From: RGIG464 sp045643185
Lineage (GTDB): Bacteria > Myxococcota_A > Bradymonadia > UBA4248
Assembly: GCA_045643185.1 (NCBI GenBank)
Contig: JAZUKH010000280.1
Span: 1-64,000, forward strand
Length of the DNA: 64,000 nt
Reading direction: 5' to 3'
Shown: one piece after another, positions 45,157 to 53,820 of the stretch
How the letters are laid out: each line of letters starts with the position of its first letter
Numbering within the stretch: position 1 is the first letter of the stretch
Made by a program: the position numbers and the translations under genes
The notes under the pieces: generated by a model
The model's database searches: none
The model's input: only the letters and a program-made list of their open reading frames with translations
Told to the model about the DNA's origin: nothing

Positions 45157-46056
45157 TTATTCTTCATCTTGGCTTTCTTCATTGTCAGAAGAACCAATAC
45201 ATGTTTCTAAACTGTTGAGAAGTGAGGCACAAGCGACTTCGGAGTCACTCTCATGATCCCATTCACAAATATAAAATGAGCGCATAGCGTCTTTGCAGTC
45301 ATCTGTTTGTTCGCTGATGATACTGTTTACCTCCGCGATACAATCTGAAATAGGCTCGTCATTATCGGGGTTATCATCATTGATGTGTTTTTCATATTCT
45401 CTAACGCAAAATTCATTCGCTTTAATACCATAATACAAATCGAGGTATTTTGTAGCGAGACAAAGATTTTTGTCATCAGAAGCTGACTTGCATGCTGTAT
45501 CACGTTCTGATGCAGATTTATCTTTGTTTTCATAATTACATTTAACGGAGGCTTCGAGTTTGTCTTTGCAATCCGCAGCTTTTTGAATAAGATTTTGAGT
45601 ATCATTAATGCACGAAGCCTGAGTTGCAGTATCATTATTGATCGCTTTGCAATAATCCGTTGTCATATCTTCAACGGACTTTTCAGCAGGTTTATCCGCG
45701 CATTTATTATCTGCGCCGCAATACGTGCTCTTGCATTCATCGCCATTGGCGCAATCGGCACCGTTGTCATTTTTGCTGTCGGCTGCTGGTTTATCCGCGC
45801 ATTTTTTATTATCACCGCAATACGCGCTCTTGCATTCATCGCCATTGGCGCAATCAGCACCATTATCTTTTTTGCTGTCGGCTGCTGGTTTATCCGCGCA
45901 TTTATTATCTGCGCCGCAGTATTCGCTTAAGCATTCATCGGCATTTACGCAATCAGCACCGTTGCTCTTTCTGTCATCGTCACTATCGCTATCACACGCC
46001 GTGAAACCGAGGGATAATAAACTTACAAAACCCACCATTGTCACTAATTTACGCAT
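45157..46056 (-). CDS. Cys-rich lipoprotein with three ~30-residue repeats
   Basis: 299 residues from ATG 46056 (AGGAG, seven bases upstream). Lipobox LGFTAC. Residues 30-130 hold three tandem copies of a motif like NGADC-ANGDEC-KS-YCG-KCADKPAADSK (about 90-bp DNA repeats, 45730-45970), each with four Cys. The C-terminal 170 residues hold paired Cys at regular spacing (KDKLEASVKCNYE, FYICEW). The repeat sequence resembles disulfide knots in the other Cys-rich proteins here. Gene is AT-rich compared with neighbours. Predicted outer-membrane lipoprotein; function unknown. Confidence 0.85.
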   Translation of the reverse strand: MRKLVTMVGFVSLLSLGFTACDSDSDDDRKSNGADCVNADECLSEYCGADNKCADKPAADSKKDNGADCANGDECKSAYCGDNKKCADKPAADSKNDNGADCANGDECKSTYCGADNKCADKPAEKSVEDMTTDYCKAINNDTATQASCINDTQNLIQKAADCKDKLEASVKCNYENKDKSASERDTACKSASDDKNLCLATKYLDLYYGIKANEFCVREYEKHINDDNPDNDEPISDCIAEVNSIISEQTDDCKDAMRSFYICEWDHESDSEVACASLLNSLETCIGSSDNEESQDEE

Positions 46057-46204
46057 CAATTCTCTCCTATAAAAATCATATAAAAACACGACACTGTTCG
46101 GATCATTCCAAACAGCCGTGACGAGTTGATAACAGCATTTTTAATGCCATCCTTAACAAAATTAAAGTTAATACGCAAATCGCAGCTCAGCCAATTCACT
46201 AGCG

Positions 46205-47392
46205 TTACTGATAATCGACCTCGGCGCCAAACCAGTTTGTAAATCGCACAACCTGAGTGCCTTCTATGTTTTTCATGCGTTCGGGTGCCAGATCGACTTT
46301 GCCCATACCATCGGGCAGGTCGACAACAAAATGAGGAATAGCAAGCCCCGAAAGGCGACCACGCAAATGGGTCATGATGTTCAGCCCAGTCTGAACGGGC
46401 GTGCGAAAATGACTCGTGCCCTGCGCGACATCGCACAAAAAGAGGTAATACGGTCGACAGCCGTGACGAACCAACCAGCGATTCAAGGCTTCATGCGCTT
46501 CGGGCGCTTCATTGACGCCACGCAGCAGCACACTTTGGTTGCCGAGAATACACCCGGCGGCGCGCAAACGCCGAAACGCCAATTCCGACTCAAGGCTGGC
46601 CTCGTTGGGATGATTAAACTGTGTGTTGACGTAAAGCGGCGCGTAACGTTCAAACACGCGCAAAAGCGCGTCATCATTGAGACGCTGCGGCAAAGTGCAC
46701 GGCATGCGCGTGCCGATACGGATCACATCAATGTGTTCGCACGCGCGTAAACGCGCCACAACTTTTTCGATAAACGGCGTGGGCAGCGCCAACACATCGC
46801 CGCCCGAAAGCAGCACGTCGCGGATCTGTGTATTCGCACAGACAGCATCGATGGATGCCATGATCAGGTCTTCGGTCGGCGTCTGCATCTGACCGACTTT
46901 GCAGCGACGCGTGCAGTGGCGACAACGCATCGCACACTCATGTGTCGTGTAGATCAGTACTCTGTCGGGATAGCGCCGCGTCGCGCAGCCAAAATACGTA
47001 TGTCGCGCTTCCCCCAGCGGGTCGTCCATCAACGCGTCAGCAACCTGCGTCTCGGCCATCGACGGCACCCCCTGACGACGGATCGGACCGGCAACGTCGT
47101 TTTCAGCTACCATCAAAGCCAAGTAATGCGGGCTGAGACACAGTGAAAAGGTCGAAGCAAATGCACGAATACCTGCGCGCTCGTCCTCGGTCAGCGTCAG
47201 GATCTCATCGAGTGCCGTCTCGGTCATCACGCGATGCGCCCACTGCCACTCAAAAGATGCCCAATCCGCTTCACTCACGCCTCGCCAAATCTCAGGACGC
47301 ACGGCAAATGACGACCTCACCTCGCCGATCACAGCGGGATCGCGGTTCAACGCTTTTTGTTCCGTTTCCGAAATGCTTTTAGACCCAATCAT
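46205..47392 (-). CDS. KamA/EpmB-family radical SAM lysine aminomutase-like enzyme
   Basis: 395 residues. The radical SAM site C-x3-C-x2-C is Cys153, Cys157, Cys160 (HECAMRCRHCTRR), preceded by the family block RYPDRVLIYTT. LLSGGDVLAL, RIGTRMPCTLPQR and the PLP-lysine region LPDGMGKVDLAPE (Lys about 365) match the lysine 2,3-aminomutase family. Real KamA makes beta-lysine; EpmB acts on EF-P Lys. No epmA or ablB is nearby and the length is between them, so substrate is open. It is 30 bases downstream of mtnP on the same strand. Confidence 0.85.
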   Translation of the reverse strand: MIGSKSISETEQKALNRDPAVIGEVRSSFAVRPEIWRGVSEADWASFEWQWAHRVMTETALDEILTLTEDERAGIRAFASTFSLCLSPHYLALMVAENDVAGPIRRQGVPSMAETQVADALMDDPLGEARHTYFGCATRRYPDRVLIYTTHECAMRCRHCTRRCKVGQMQTPTEDLIMASIDAVCANTQIRDVLLSGGDVLALPTPFIEKVVARLRACEHIDVIRIGTRMPCTLPQRLNDDALLRVFERYAPLYVNTQFNHPNEASLESELAFRRLRAAGCILGNQSVLLRGVNEAPEAHEALNRWLVRHGCRPYYLFLCDVAQGTSHFRTPVQTGLNIMTHLRGRLSGLAIPHFVVDLPDGMGKVDLAPERMKNIEGTQVVRFTNWFGAEVDYQ

Positions 47393-47422
47393 GCGCTCAA
47401 ATTCCCGTCACACCATACGCCC

Positions 47423-48304
47423 TTACTTGCGACCGCCTTGAAAATCAACGTATTTGCCCAACAACAGCTCGTATTTGTCTTTAAACTCAGGTCCAATGTA
47501 CGCCGGGTTGGTCGTGATAGACGTCGCGAGCAGGGACGAAACGGGGTTCTGAGCCTCCGTCCCGAGCGGGATCATGGGGATCAATCGTTTGATAACGCGG
47601 TGAACGTTCGCAACATTATTATTCATGTGTCCCACGACTTCTTCGACCGTCACGACGGATTCGTGCCAGCTGTCATAGTCAGTCATCTGAGCGATAGTGG
47701 CATAGGCCATCTCGGCTTCAGCGGCAAGCTTGGCTTCGGGATTGGCCGTCATGCCAACGATGTCGGCGCCCAACGTGCGATACATGAGGCTCTCAGCCCG
47801 GGTCGAAAAAGCTGGACCTTCCATACACAGGTAAGTGCCCTTGTCATGGGTCGTGATGCCTTCAGCGCGACAAGCGGCGATCAGCACCTGACGAAGCTGT
47901 TCGTTAAACGGGTAGCCGTTGGCAATGTGTACGACCAAGTCATCATAAAAAGTATTTACGCGGCGCGTCGTGCGGTCAATGATCTGGTCGGGCACACAAA
48001 AATGTTCGGGCTCATACTCAAGTCGAAGGCTTCCCACAGCCGAAAACGTGACGATCCAGAACACACCGATGCTTTTGAGCGCCCAAATGTTGGCGCGGTA
48101 AGGCACGTTAGACGGATTGATGCGGTGACCGCGTCCGTGACGCGGCAAAAAAGCCACGCGGCGGCCTTCGATCTCGGCAATAACGATCTTATCGCTCGGT
48201 TTTCCAAACGGTGTGTCGATATCCAGCTCTTCAATGACGCGCAGTCCTTCGATACTGGTCAATCCGCTGCCACCGATCATGGCGATTTGCGCTTTGACTT
48301 CCAT
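47423..48304 (-). CDS. mtnP: S-methyl-5'-thioadenosine phosphorylase
   Basis: 293 residues. Family blocks: GGSGLTSIEG, TPFGKPSDKI, FLPRHGRGHRINPSNVPYRAN, AVGSLR, PDQIIDRT, CMEGPAFSTRAES and GMTANPEAKLAAEAEM. It phosphorolyses MTA to adenine and methylthioribose-1-phosphate for methionine salvage. AAGGAG precedes the ATG and overlaps the stop of the upstream gene, so it is translationally close to the DUF364 gene. Inosine/guanosine phosphorylase is less likely. Confidence 0.93.
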   Translation of the reverse strand: MEVKAQIAMIGGSGLTSIEGLRVIEELDIDTPFGKPSDKIVIAEIEGRRVAFLPRHGRGHRINPSNVPYRANIWALKSIGVFWIVTFSAVGSLRLEYEPEHFCVPDQIIDRTTRRVNTFYDDLVVHIANGYPFNEQLRQVLIAACRAEGITTHDKGTYLCMEGPAFSTRAESLMYRTLGADIVGMTANPEAKLAAEAEMAYATIAQMTDYDSWHESVVTVEEVVGHMNNNVANVHRVIKRLIPMIPLGTEAQNPVSSLLATSITTNPAYIGPEFKDKYELLLGKYVDFQGGRK

Positions 48305-48308
48305 GAGA

Positions 48309-49052
48309 TTACTCCTTCAAAAAACAGACTTTTTCAGCCCCAACAAGTTGTTTGTGATTAGCGCCCTGGCGCACGGCGAGCAGCACCTGTCGGGCATCAC
48401 GAATCCGGGAACCACAGACGGCATCGATACCAGCGTCCCACAAGCAGGGTGAGAGCGGCACACTTGGCCCGACGATGACTTTGTAGGCATCTGGACGAGC
48501 CCAGGCGATGAGGTCTTCCGTGGCATGCGTGACGAGCGTCGATGACGTCATGACGACGATATCGGCAGTTTTGAGGCGCTCAGGCGCCAGCGAGACGGGA
48601 ATATCCCCCGGTTCGCAACGATGGTCGAGTTCATAAGTCTCGACTTGCAGTCCGAGCGCTTTAAAGTCCTCGCCAAAGTGAAAGTGCCCGATGAGCGCGA
48701 TTGATGCGTTCGAAGCCTGTGCCCGTTGAGCGATCAGGTCTTGAGCGCGCGAGGCGAGTCCGGGCGAGTGGAATGACGGGCAAGCGGCGTTCAGCGAAGC
48801 CACGGCGAGTGCACGAGCTGTGAGGGATGGCGCCTGGTAAAGCGAGGCAAGATCGTGAACGCGTTGTCCGATGAGCGACCCAGCCATGGGCAAAATGGCC
48901 CCTGGCGGATCATCACACCAGCGATGAGCCGTGGCGCATAGACCACACCCGTACTGCGTTTGCACACAGGTCCAAAAGATGCCCACGCTGACGTCGCAGA
49001 TCACGGCGTCACGTGGCACACTCGATAAAACCGACTCAAAAATGCGCGTCAT
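48309..49052 (-). CDS. DUF364 (with DUF4213-like N-terminal part) protein
   Basis: 247 residues. The N-terminal GIFWTCVQTQYGCGLCATAH resembles DUF4213, and the C-terminal half matches the DUF364 putative metal-chelation type: IGHFHFGEDF, ADIVVMTSSTLVTHATEDLI, VGPSVPLSPCLWDAGIDAV. Its family is loosely associated with metal handling; the role is unproven. It precedes mtnP by four bases and therefore is very likely co-expressed; together with KamA-like it forms a small cluster linked to SAM or its products. No clear Shine-Dalgarno. Confidence 0.8.
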   Translation of the reverse strand: MTRIFESVLSSVPRDAVICDVSVGIFWTCVQTQYGCGLCATAHRWCDDPPGAILPMAGSLIGQRVHDLASLYQAPSLTARALAVASLNAACPSFHSPGLASRAQDLIAQRAQASNASIALIGHFHFGEDFKALGLQVETYELDHRCEPGDIPVSLAPERLKTADIVVMTSSTLVTHATEDLIAWARPDAYKVIVGPSVPLSPCLWDAGIDAVCGSRIRDARQVLLAVRQGANHKQLVGAEKVCFLKE

Positions 49053-49088
49053 TCGTTCGTTTTGAGCCGCGCGTTGCGCGGCAAAACC

Positions 49089-49670
49089 TTAATCAACAAC
49101 GAAGGCGCCGCTACCCGATGCGACATCCTGAACGACAGAACCGGTATCGGTGGCTTCGATGGCATCCGAACTGGCAGCATCATCCGCCGGCGCCTCGACC
49201 GCGTTGTCTTCGACCTCAGTCGTCACGGACGCACACTGTTCGCGGATCGAACCATAGCGTTCAAGCCAAGCGTCGTTGTCGAGCGATTCGTCATTGTGAA
49301 CCGCCTGGCAGCCATACTGCTGGAATGCGAGCTGCGCGAAGCAATCGCAATAGTCTTTCGCCCAATTCTGGTCGACGGGACCAAGAACGTTGCCATTTTC
49401 ATCCACATCGTTGAGCAAAAGGCCGTTTTCGTCAAACACGGTGACATCAAAACAGGTCTTGGCAAAGCTCTTCATGTAAGCATCGCAGTCGGTCGTCGCA
49501 GCATCACCGTCCGCGTCACCGGCGGCGTCACTTTCGTCAGCGTCAGCCTGCTGGCTTTCTTCGGTCGCATTCGATGCAAACGAGTTATTGCTGTTGAATG
49601 TCACAGAACCACAAGCGGTCACACAGGCGAGGAAAGCCCCAGCCATTATCAGCATCATCCAATTTTTCAT
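49089..49670 (-). CDS. Acidic lipoprotein of unknown function
   Basis: 193 residues from ATG 49670 (AAGGAG, 6 bases). Signal ends in a lipobox ACVTAC; then a Ser/Ala/Asp-rich linker and a domain with Cys pairs (TTDCDAYMKSFAKTCFD, DYCDCF, YGCQA, REQCAS). The end is acidic and Ala-rich. It is the first gene of a run on the minus strand, 36 bases from DUF364. Confidence 0.78.
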   Translation of the reverse strand: MKNWMMLIMAGAFLACVTACGSVTFNSNNSFASNATEESQQADADESDAAGDADGDAATTDCDAYMKSFAKTCFDVTVFDENGLLLNDVDENGNVLGPVDQNWAKDYCDCFAQLAFQQYGCQAVHNDESLDNDAWLERYGSIREQCASVTTEVEDNAVEAPADDAASSDAIEATDTGSVVQDVASGSGAFVVD

Positions 49671-49887
49671 GATTGTCTCCTTAAAATCGATCCAAGCGCC
49701 AAAGCATGGCAAAAAACATTATGAATTAAGCACATTTAGCGCGGATAATCAAAACTTCTATGGAACCCAACGGCGATTTTTTTCAAAACCGACCCTTTAA
49801 GCGTGGTAACGTTAAACGAATGCGGATCATTCCGCGATCTTGGCCATCGCGATCCAGTTTTCGACCGTCATGGCACCTGGTCATGCC

Positions 49888-49948
49888 GAGGGGGTAGCGG
49901 CGTATTTCGCAACGCGAAATAGCCGCGTAGGGGGAGACTTCCCCCTCC
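49888..49948 (+). repeat. REP-like hairpin, family A copy 4 (short)
   Basis: GGGGGTAGCGGCGTATTTCGC/GCGAAATAGCCGCGTAGGGGG followed by AGACTTCCCCC. The inner arm is only TTCGC/GCGAA, the shortest of the family. It lies between a lipoprotein gene and the tRNA promoter. Confidence 0.85.
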
Positions 49949-49970
49949 CAAAGAAAATGTATAATTTTTA

Positions 49971-49999
49971 TTGACAATGAATGTTTATGCGCGTAAAAG
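49971..49999 (+). promoter_or_regulatory. Promoter of the tRNA-Pro pair
   Basis: TTGACA (49971-49976), 17 bases, then TAAAAG (49994-49999), about 21 bases before the first tRNA. Confidence 0.75.
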
Positions 50000-50019
50000 T
50001 TGCGCCCGTTCGAACGGAC

Positions 50020-50093
50020 CGGAGCATAGCGCAGCCTGGTAGCGCGCTTGCATGGGGTGCAAGAGGTCGCAGGTTCAAATCCTGTTGCTCCGA
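50020..50093 (+). tRNA. tRNA-Pro (anticodon GGG), copy 1
   Basis: 74 bases forming a cloverleaf: acceptor CGGAGCA/TGCTCCG, D-loop AGCCTGGTAGCGC, anticodon stem CTTGC/GCAAG with loop ATGGGGT (anticodon GGG, proline CCC codon), T-loop GGTTCAAATCC. The 3' CCA is not encoded. Confidence 0.97.
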
Positions 50094-50115
50094 TTTCCAA
50101 CGAACGCACCGTCAC

Positions 50116-50189
50116 CGGAGCATAGCGCAGCCTGGTAGCGCGCTTGCATGGGGTGCAAGAGGTCGCAGGTTCAAATCCTGTTGCTCCGA
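50116..50189 (+). tRNA. tRNA-Pro (anticodon GGG), copy 2
   Basis: Identical to copy 1 over all 74 bases, 22 bases downstream. Cotranscribed from the promoter at 49971; a 7-bp terminator follows at 50226. No CCA encoded. Confidence 0.97.
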
Positions 50190-50225
50190 TTTGTTTCATA
50201 AACGTCAGCCCAGCTGGTGTTGGAA

Positions 50226-50252
50226 GCCCATCGCAAGATGGGCTTTTTTTTT
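50226..50252 (+). terminator. Terminator of the tRNA-Pro transcript
   Basis: GCCCATC/GATGGGC with a GCAA loop followed by nine T. Confidence 0.9.
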
Positions 50253-50298
50253 GCCGTGTGATCGCACCGAAAAAGGGCGAGTTTTAAGCCTCAAATGA

Positions 50299-50328
50299 TT
50301 GCCTTCGGTCGCTGCTTGGCGTTATAAT
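50299..50328 (+). promoter_or_regulatory. Promoter of the metallophosphoesterase gene
   Basis: TTGCCT (50299-50304), 18 bases, then a perfect TATAAT (50323-50328), about 30 bases before the ATG at 50358. Confidence 0.65.
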
Positions 50329-50357
50329 GGCGCGCCCGTTTTGTTTGGAGAGGCAGC

Positions 50358-51092
50358 ATGAAAATCGGTATTTTTTCGGACATTCACAGCAACTTAAACG
50401 CCCTAAAGGTCGTTCTGGACTTCTACCGCGACAATCCATGCGATGAATATCTCTGCCTGGGTGACGTGGTCGGCTATGGGCCTCAACCCGATGAATGCTG
50501 TGACCTCGTCAAGAATTTTGCACGCCTCACCATTCTCGGCAATCACGACGCCGCCGTCTGCGGACGCATGAACTACGAGTATTACTACGATGCCGCTCGC
50601 AACGTTCTCGATTACCATGCCCGCATCATCTCGCCCGATAACATGACCTGGCTCTCCAATCTGCCCTACAAATTCGATCATGAGGCCGGATTTACGATCT
50701 GCCACGGTTCCCCCATCAATCCCGAAGAATTCAACTACGTTTTTTACCTCGAACAGGCCATCCAGCTCCTTCCCTTTTACAATGAGCTCGCGCCGGTCAC
50801 CTTTATCGGTCATTCCCATCTGACCAAATCCTTTGCCCTCACCCCCACCGAGGCAACCGATATCACCGGAAACACGCTGCATTTCGAGGATGATAAAAAA
50901 TACTTCGTCACCGTCGGCTCCGTCGGCCAGCCGCGCGACTATGACAACCGCGCCTGTTGCACCATTTATGACACGGAAACCAAGACGCTGACGTATTATC
51001 GTCTTAACTACGATATCGAAGACACCGTCAAAAAACTCTTCGCAACCGAGATCACCTATAACTTCGGAAAACGCCTGTATCTCGGCATATAA
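50358..51092 (+). CDS. Calcineurin-like metallophosphoesterase
   Basis: 244 residues of the YfcE/MJ0936-type diphosphate metal site family: SDIHSN, GDVVGYGPQP, GNHDAAV, CHGSP and GHSHL provide the metal and phosphate ligands. GGAG precedes the ATG. A phosphodiesterase or nucleotidase is expected; the substrate cannot be read. It stands alone between tRNA genes and a REP-like element. Confidence 0.92.
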   Translation: MKIGIFSDIHSNLNALKVVLDFYRDNPCDEYLCLGDVVGYGPQPDECCDLVKNFARLTILGNHDAAVCGRMNYEYYYDAARNVLDYHARIISPDNMTWLSNLPYKFDHEAGFTICHGSPINPEEFNYVFYLEQAIQLLPFYNELAPVTFIGHSHLTKSFALTPTEATDITGNTLHFEDDKKYFVTVGSVGQPRDYDNRACCTIYDTETKTLTYYRLNYDIEDTVKKLFATEITYNFGKRLYLGI

Positions 51093-51126
51093 GTCGGTTT
51101 TTCGATACAAGCTCGTGGGATCGTGA

Positions 51127-51299
51127 GGGGGAAGTCTCCCCCTACGCGGCTATTTGGAATTTCTGTAGTAGACCACGCGTCAGAGACGTGTAGACCACGC
51201 GTCAGAGACGTGTAGACCACGCGTCAGAGACGTGTAGACCACGCGTCTCTACAGAAATACCAAATACGCCGCTACCCCTTCGCCTGGCAGGGGCCCAGG
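51127..51299 (-). repeat. REP-like long hairpin, family A copy 5, with 22-bp tandem repeats
   Basis: Constant arms (GGGGGAAGTCTCCCCCTA, CGCGGCTATTTGG and CCAAATACGCCGCTACCCC) enclose inner arms AATTTCTGTAG/CTACAGAAAT and three exact 22-bp repeats (TAGACCACGCGTCAGAGACG plus TG) at 51169-51234, plus a partial fourth. Slippage or duplication has extended the inner part only. Confidence 0.85.
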
Positions 51300-51302
51300 A
51301 TG

Positions 51303-51366
51303 TTTTGTCTGGTCAGAAACTCAAAATCTCAGCCGTAGCGACGACGAAAACAAACAGGCTGAGATA
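51303..51366 (+). repeat. Dispersed repeat family B, copy 2 (short)
   Basis: TTTTGTCTGGTCAGAAACTC, then AATCTCAGCCGTAGCG and CAGGCTGAGATAAT. It matches part of 13-130 and 53821-53950 and abuts family A copy 5. Confidence 0.75.
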
Positions 51367-51485
51367 ATAACCTGTACTCTTAATGGTTGCCGTGCAAGCT
51401 TGCATGAAGGCGCGAAATGTGAGAAACTGGCGCGCCTAAGGATGGTTGAATCCAGCTAATATTGTTGCATGGATTTGGAGGAAAG

Positions 51486-52508
51486 ATGTTTTCGAGGAGA
51501 TCAATAACTTCATTTCTGTTGAGCACCACACTGCTGATGGGACTCAGCGCCACAGCCCACGCCCAGGACATGGAAGACTTCAAGGCGCGCATGGCTCAAG
51601 CTTCAGAAATGACAAAGAGCAACATGAGTGAAGCCCTTCGTCTGTACCTGGAGACGCGCATTCAATATGCCGGTCCCGAGATCGACTATTCGTTAGGCCG
51701 CACCTATCAGCGCTTGTACCAGTGCAGCCAAGCGCAACAATATTATATTCAGGTCATGGTAAACTACGACCTTGGCCCCGATAACCCGATCTATTCGCGC
51801 GCCGTATCGGACTACGACACGATCGCTGACTGCGAAAGCTGGCAGCAGGTGACGATCAGCTGCACCAAAGCCTCCGATGATATCCTGTCGATCGACGACC
51901 AAAAAATGACCGAATGTTGGGATCGCCCGTATTCGCTGCCAGATGGCGAACATGAGATCAAACTGATCAGCGCAAAAGGTCCCGAAAAATCACTCAAATT
52001 CACCGCCAAAGCAGGTTCGGCACCTCAACACCTCGAAATTGCCTTCCCGCTCGCGGATGAGGAAGAGAAAACGCCTACCCTCGAACAGTGCGCAGCCATC
52101 ATTCCACGCACCAAGATCGTCGAATACAAAGAGCGTTTCAACCCCTATCTTTACTGGGGTCTGATCGCAGGCGGACTTGCCTTTGTTGCCGGCGGCGCGG
52201 GTTTTGGCGCCTGGGCGAATTCGGCACTCGTCGATGTTCAAAAATATGACGACATGTACATCATCACCAACGATCTGAAAGCCAAATCCAAAGCCGATGA
52301 TGCGCGTGACACCGTCAAAGTCGCCAACGCCCTCATGTATTCCGCCATCGGCATCGGTGGTGCCGCAGCCATTACGGGCGCAACACTCGCCATTCTTAGC
52401 GCGATCAGCCCCAAAGTTGCTGTCGAAACCTATCAGCAAAACGACGTCAGCGCCTTCGTTGCCCCATCCAACGAAGGACTTATGCTCGGTCTGGGCATGA
52501 CCTTCTAA
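51486..52508 (+). CDS. Exported/membrane protein with helical repeat region
   Basis: 340 residues from ATG 51486 (GGAGGAAAG). A Sec signal peptide ends ATAHAQ. Residues 25-110 are TPR-like (LRLYLETRIQYAGPEIDYSLGR). A middle domain, about 115-205, has paired Cys (ADCESW, ISCTKA, TECWDR). Two hydrophobic segments, near 230-250 and 275-310, and a final MTF complete it. This layout is common in Myxococcota envelope proteins of unknown role. It is not part of an obvious operon. Confidence 0.8.
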   Translation: MFSRRSITSFLLSTTLLMGLSATAHAQDMEDFKARMAQASEMTKSNMSEALRLYLETRIQYAGPEIDYSLGRTYQRLYQCSQAQQYYIQVMVNYDLGPDNPIYSRAVSDYDTIADCESWQQVTISCTKASDDILSIDDQKMTECWDRPYSLPDGEHEIKLISAKGPEKSLKFTAKAGSAPQHLEIAFPLADEEEKTPTLEQCAAIIPRTKIVEYKERFNPYLYWGLIAGGLAFVAGGAGFGAWANSALVDVQKYDDMYIITNDLKAKSKADDARDTVKVANALMYSAIGIGGAAAITGATLAILSAISPKVAVETYQQNDVSAFVAPSNEGLMLGLGMTF

Positions 52509-52780
52509 ACGCACTGGGGTCAAAATACCTCATTTTGCCCCGGCAATCATGGCGGATGTTGCACTTGTCCCCATGACCAACTTGTCTCATTCATCAAGAC
52601 AATGCCACAGACAAGTGAGCGCTCAGTGACAAACTCCCCATCCCATCAAATGGTCAGGAAAAATCGACGGACGTTGCTAAAAGCGATATACGCGGAACAA
52701 AATTTGCATTAAAACTTACAGTTTAGCGTGATTGTGTAACGATTACTTTACTGAATCAACACCACTAGAGAGGTAACAAC
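52509..52780. other. Intergenic region, no feature seen
   Basis: No RNA gene, hairpin or promoter that I can support. It is AT-rich near 52690-52740 and ends with the GAGGT Shine-Dalgarno of the next gene. Confidence 0.5.
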
Positions 52781-53638
52781 ATGCCAGAATGGAATCAGTT
52801 TTTCAAAAACATTGGTGACGTTTACCAGGGTCGTACGGCTGAAACCCGTCTTCAGGGCTGCATGATTGCCCGCGTTGTGGATAACGTCGACCCCTTTGAT
52901 CAGCACCGCGTCCGCATCTCCTACCCGTCGTTGGCCGACCAATATACCAAAGATACATCGTCCAACGGTGAAGATGCCAAGATCCAAAGCCCGTGGGTCC
53001 GTATCGCAAATTTGATGGCAGGCGATGATTTCGGTAGCCTCTGGCTCCCTGAAATCGATGACGAAGTCCTCGTCGCTTTCGAAGATGGTGATATGGCTCA
53101 CCCCTACATCGTCGGAAGCCTCTGGAACGGTGGCGATAGACTCGTCCCCAAAACCATGACCTATACCCCCGACCAGATCGAAGTCGAACTCTCCAATAAC
53201 GCTCAGGGCGGTAAAAATGATTATCGACTCATCCGATCCCGTATGGGCCACCACATCGCCTTCATCGATAAAGAAGGAAAAGGTGGTATCTCCCTCCGCT
53301 CCAAAAAATCCGCTGAACTCTACATCGATGACGAAGATGGTAAAGAACGTATTCGCCTCTACGATAAAGACCAAAAACAATGGCTCGAAATCGATACCGT
53401 GAATAAGAAAATTACCCTCGAAACCGATACCGGCGATATCCTCATTAAGGCCGCTGAAAAAATTCGTCTCGAATGCAAAAACCTCGAAGTCGATGCCAGC
53501 GACTCCATCACCGTCGATGCCGGCACATCCATCAAAACGACCTGCCAGACCCTCAATGCCAAAGCAAGCTCCAGCATGGATGTTAACGGCGGTACCAAGA
53601 TCAAGATGAGCGCTACGCGCATCGATCTTAACCCGTAA
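52781..53638 (+). CDS. Orphan gp5/VgrG-like baseplate spike protein (phage baseplate assembly V type)
   Basis: 285 residues. After an N-terminal part with an OB-fold-like segment (GCMIARVVDNVDPFDQHRVRI, DDEVLVAFEDGDMAHPYIVGSLW), residues 150-285 are beta-strand repeats of the gp5/VgrG spike type (ISLRSKKSAELYIDDEDGK, ITLETDTGDILIKAAEKIR, LEVDASDSITVDAGTSIKT). It resembles the baseplate spike of contractile injection systems. No sheath, tube or other baseplate gene lies nearby, so the spike is an orphan here. GAGGT precedes ATG 52781 and a good terminator follows. Confidence 0.85.
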   Translation: MPEWNQFFKNIGDVYQGRTAETRLQGCMIARVVDNVDPFDQHRVRISYPSLADQYTKDTSSNGEDAKIQSPWVRIANLMAGDDFGSLWLPEIDDEVLVAFEDGDMAHPYIVGSLWNGGDRLVPKTMTYTPDQIEVELSNNAQGGKNDYRLIRSRMGHHIAFIDKEGKGGISLRSKKSAELYIDDEDGKERIRLYDKDQKQWLEIDTVNKKITLETDTGDILIKAAEKIRLECKNLEVDASDSITVDAGTSIKTTCQTLNAKASSSMDVNGGTKIKMSATRIDLNP

Positions 53639-53655
53639 TTCAATCCCAAACCTTC

Positions 53656-53685
53656 AAAAAGCCGCTCCCAAGAGCGGCTTTTTTT
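53656..53685 (+). terminator. Terminator of the spike-protein gene
   Basis: AGCCGCTC/GAGCGGCT with a CCAA-type loop and seven T, 18 bases past the stop. Confidence 0.88.
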
Positions 53686-53820
53686 GTGCTTAACGACACC
53701 GTTGAACGATCCAGACACGTTCCCGGCAAAAGATCTGACGACACTGCGCGACAACTATACGCATTCGTCAACGTTTTGCTACACGACTCGTTCAAAACAA
53801 GTTACGACTCACCCAAGAAT

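Noticed and set aside
49783..50199. A small protein with GATGFEPATS twice across the tRNA region
   Set aside because: This is the antisense translation of the two tRNA-Pro genes, a well-known spurious annotation.
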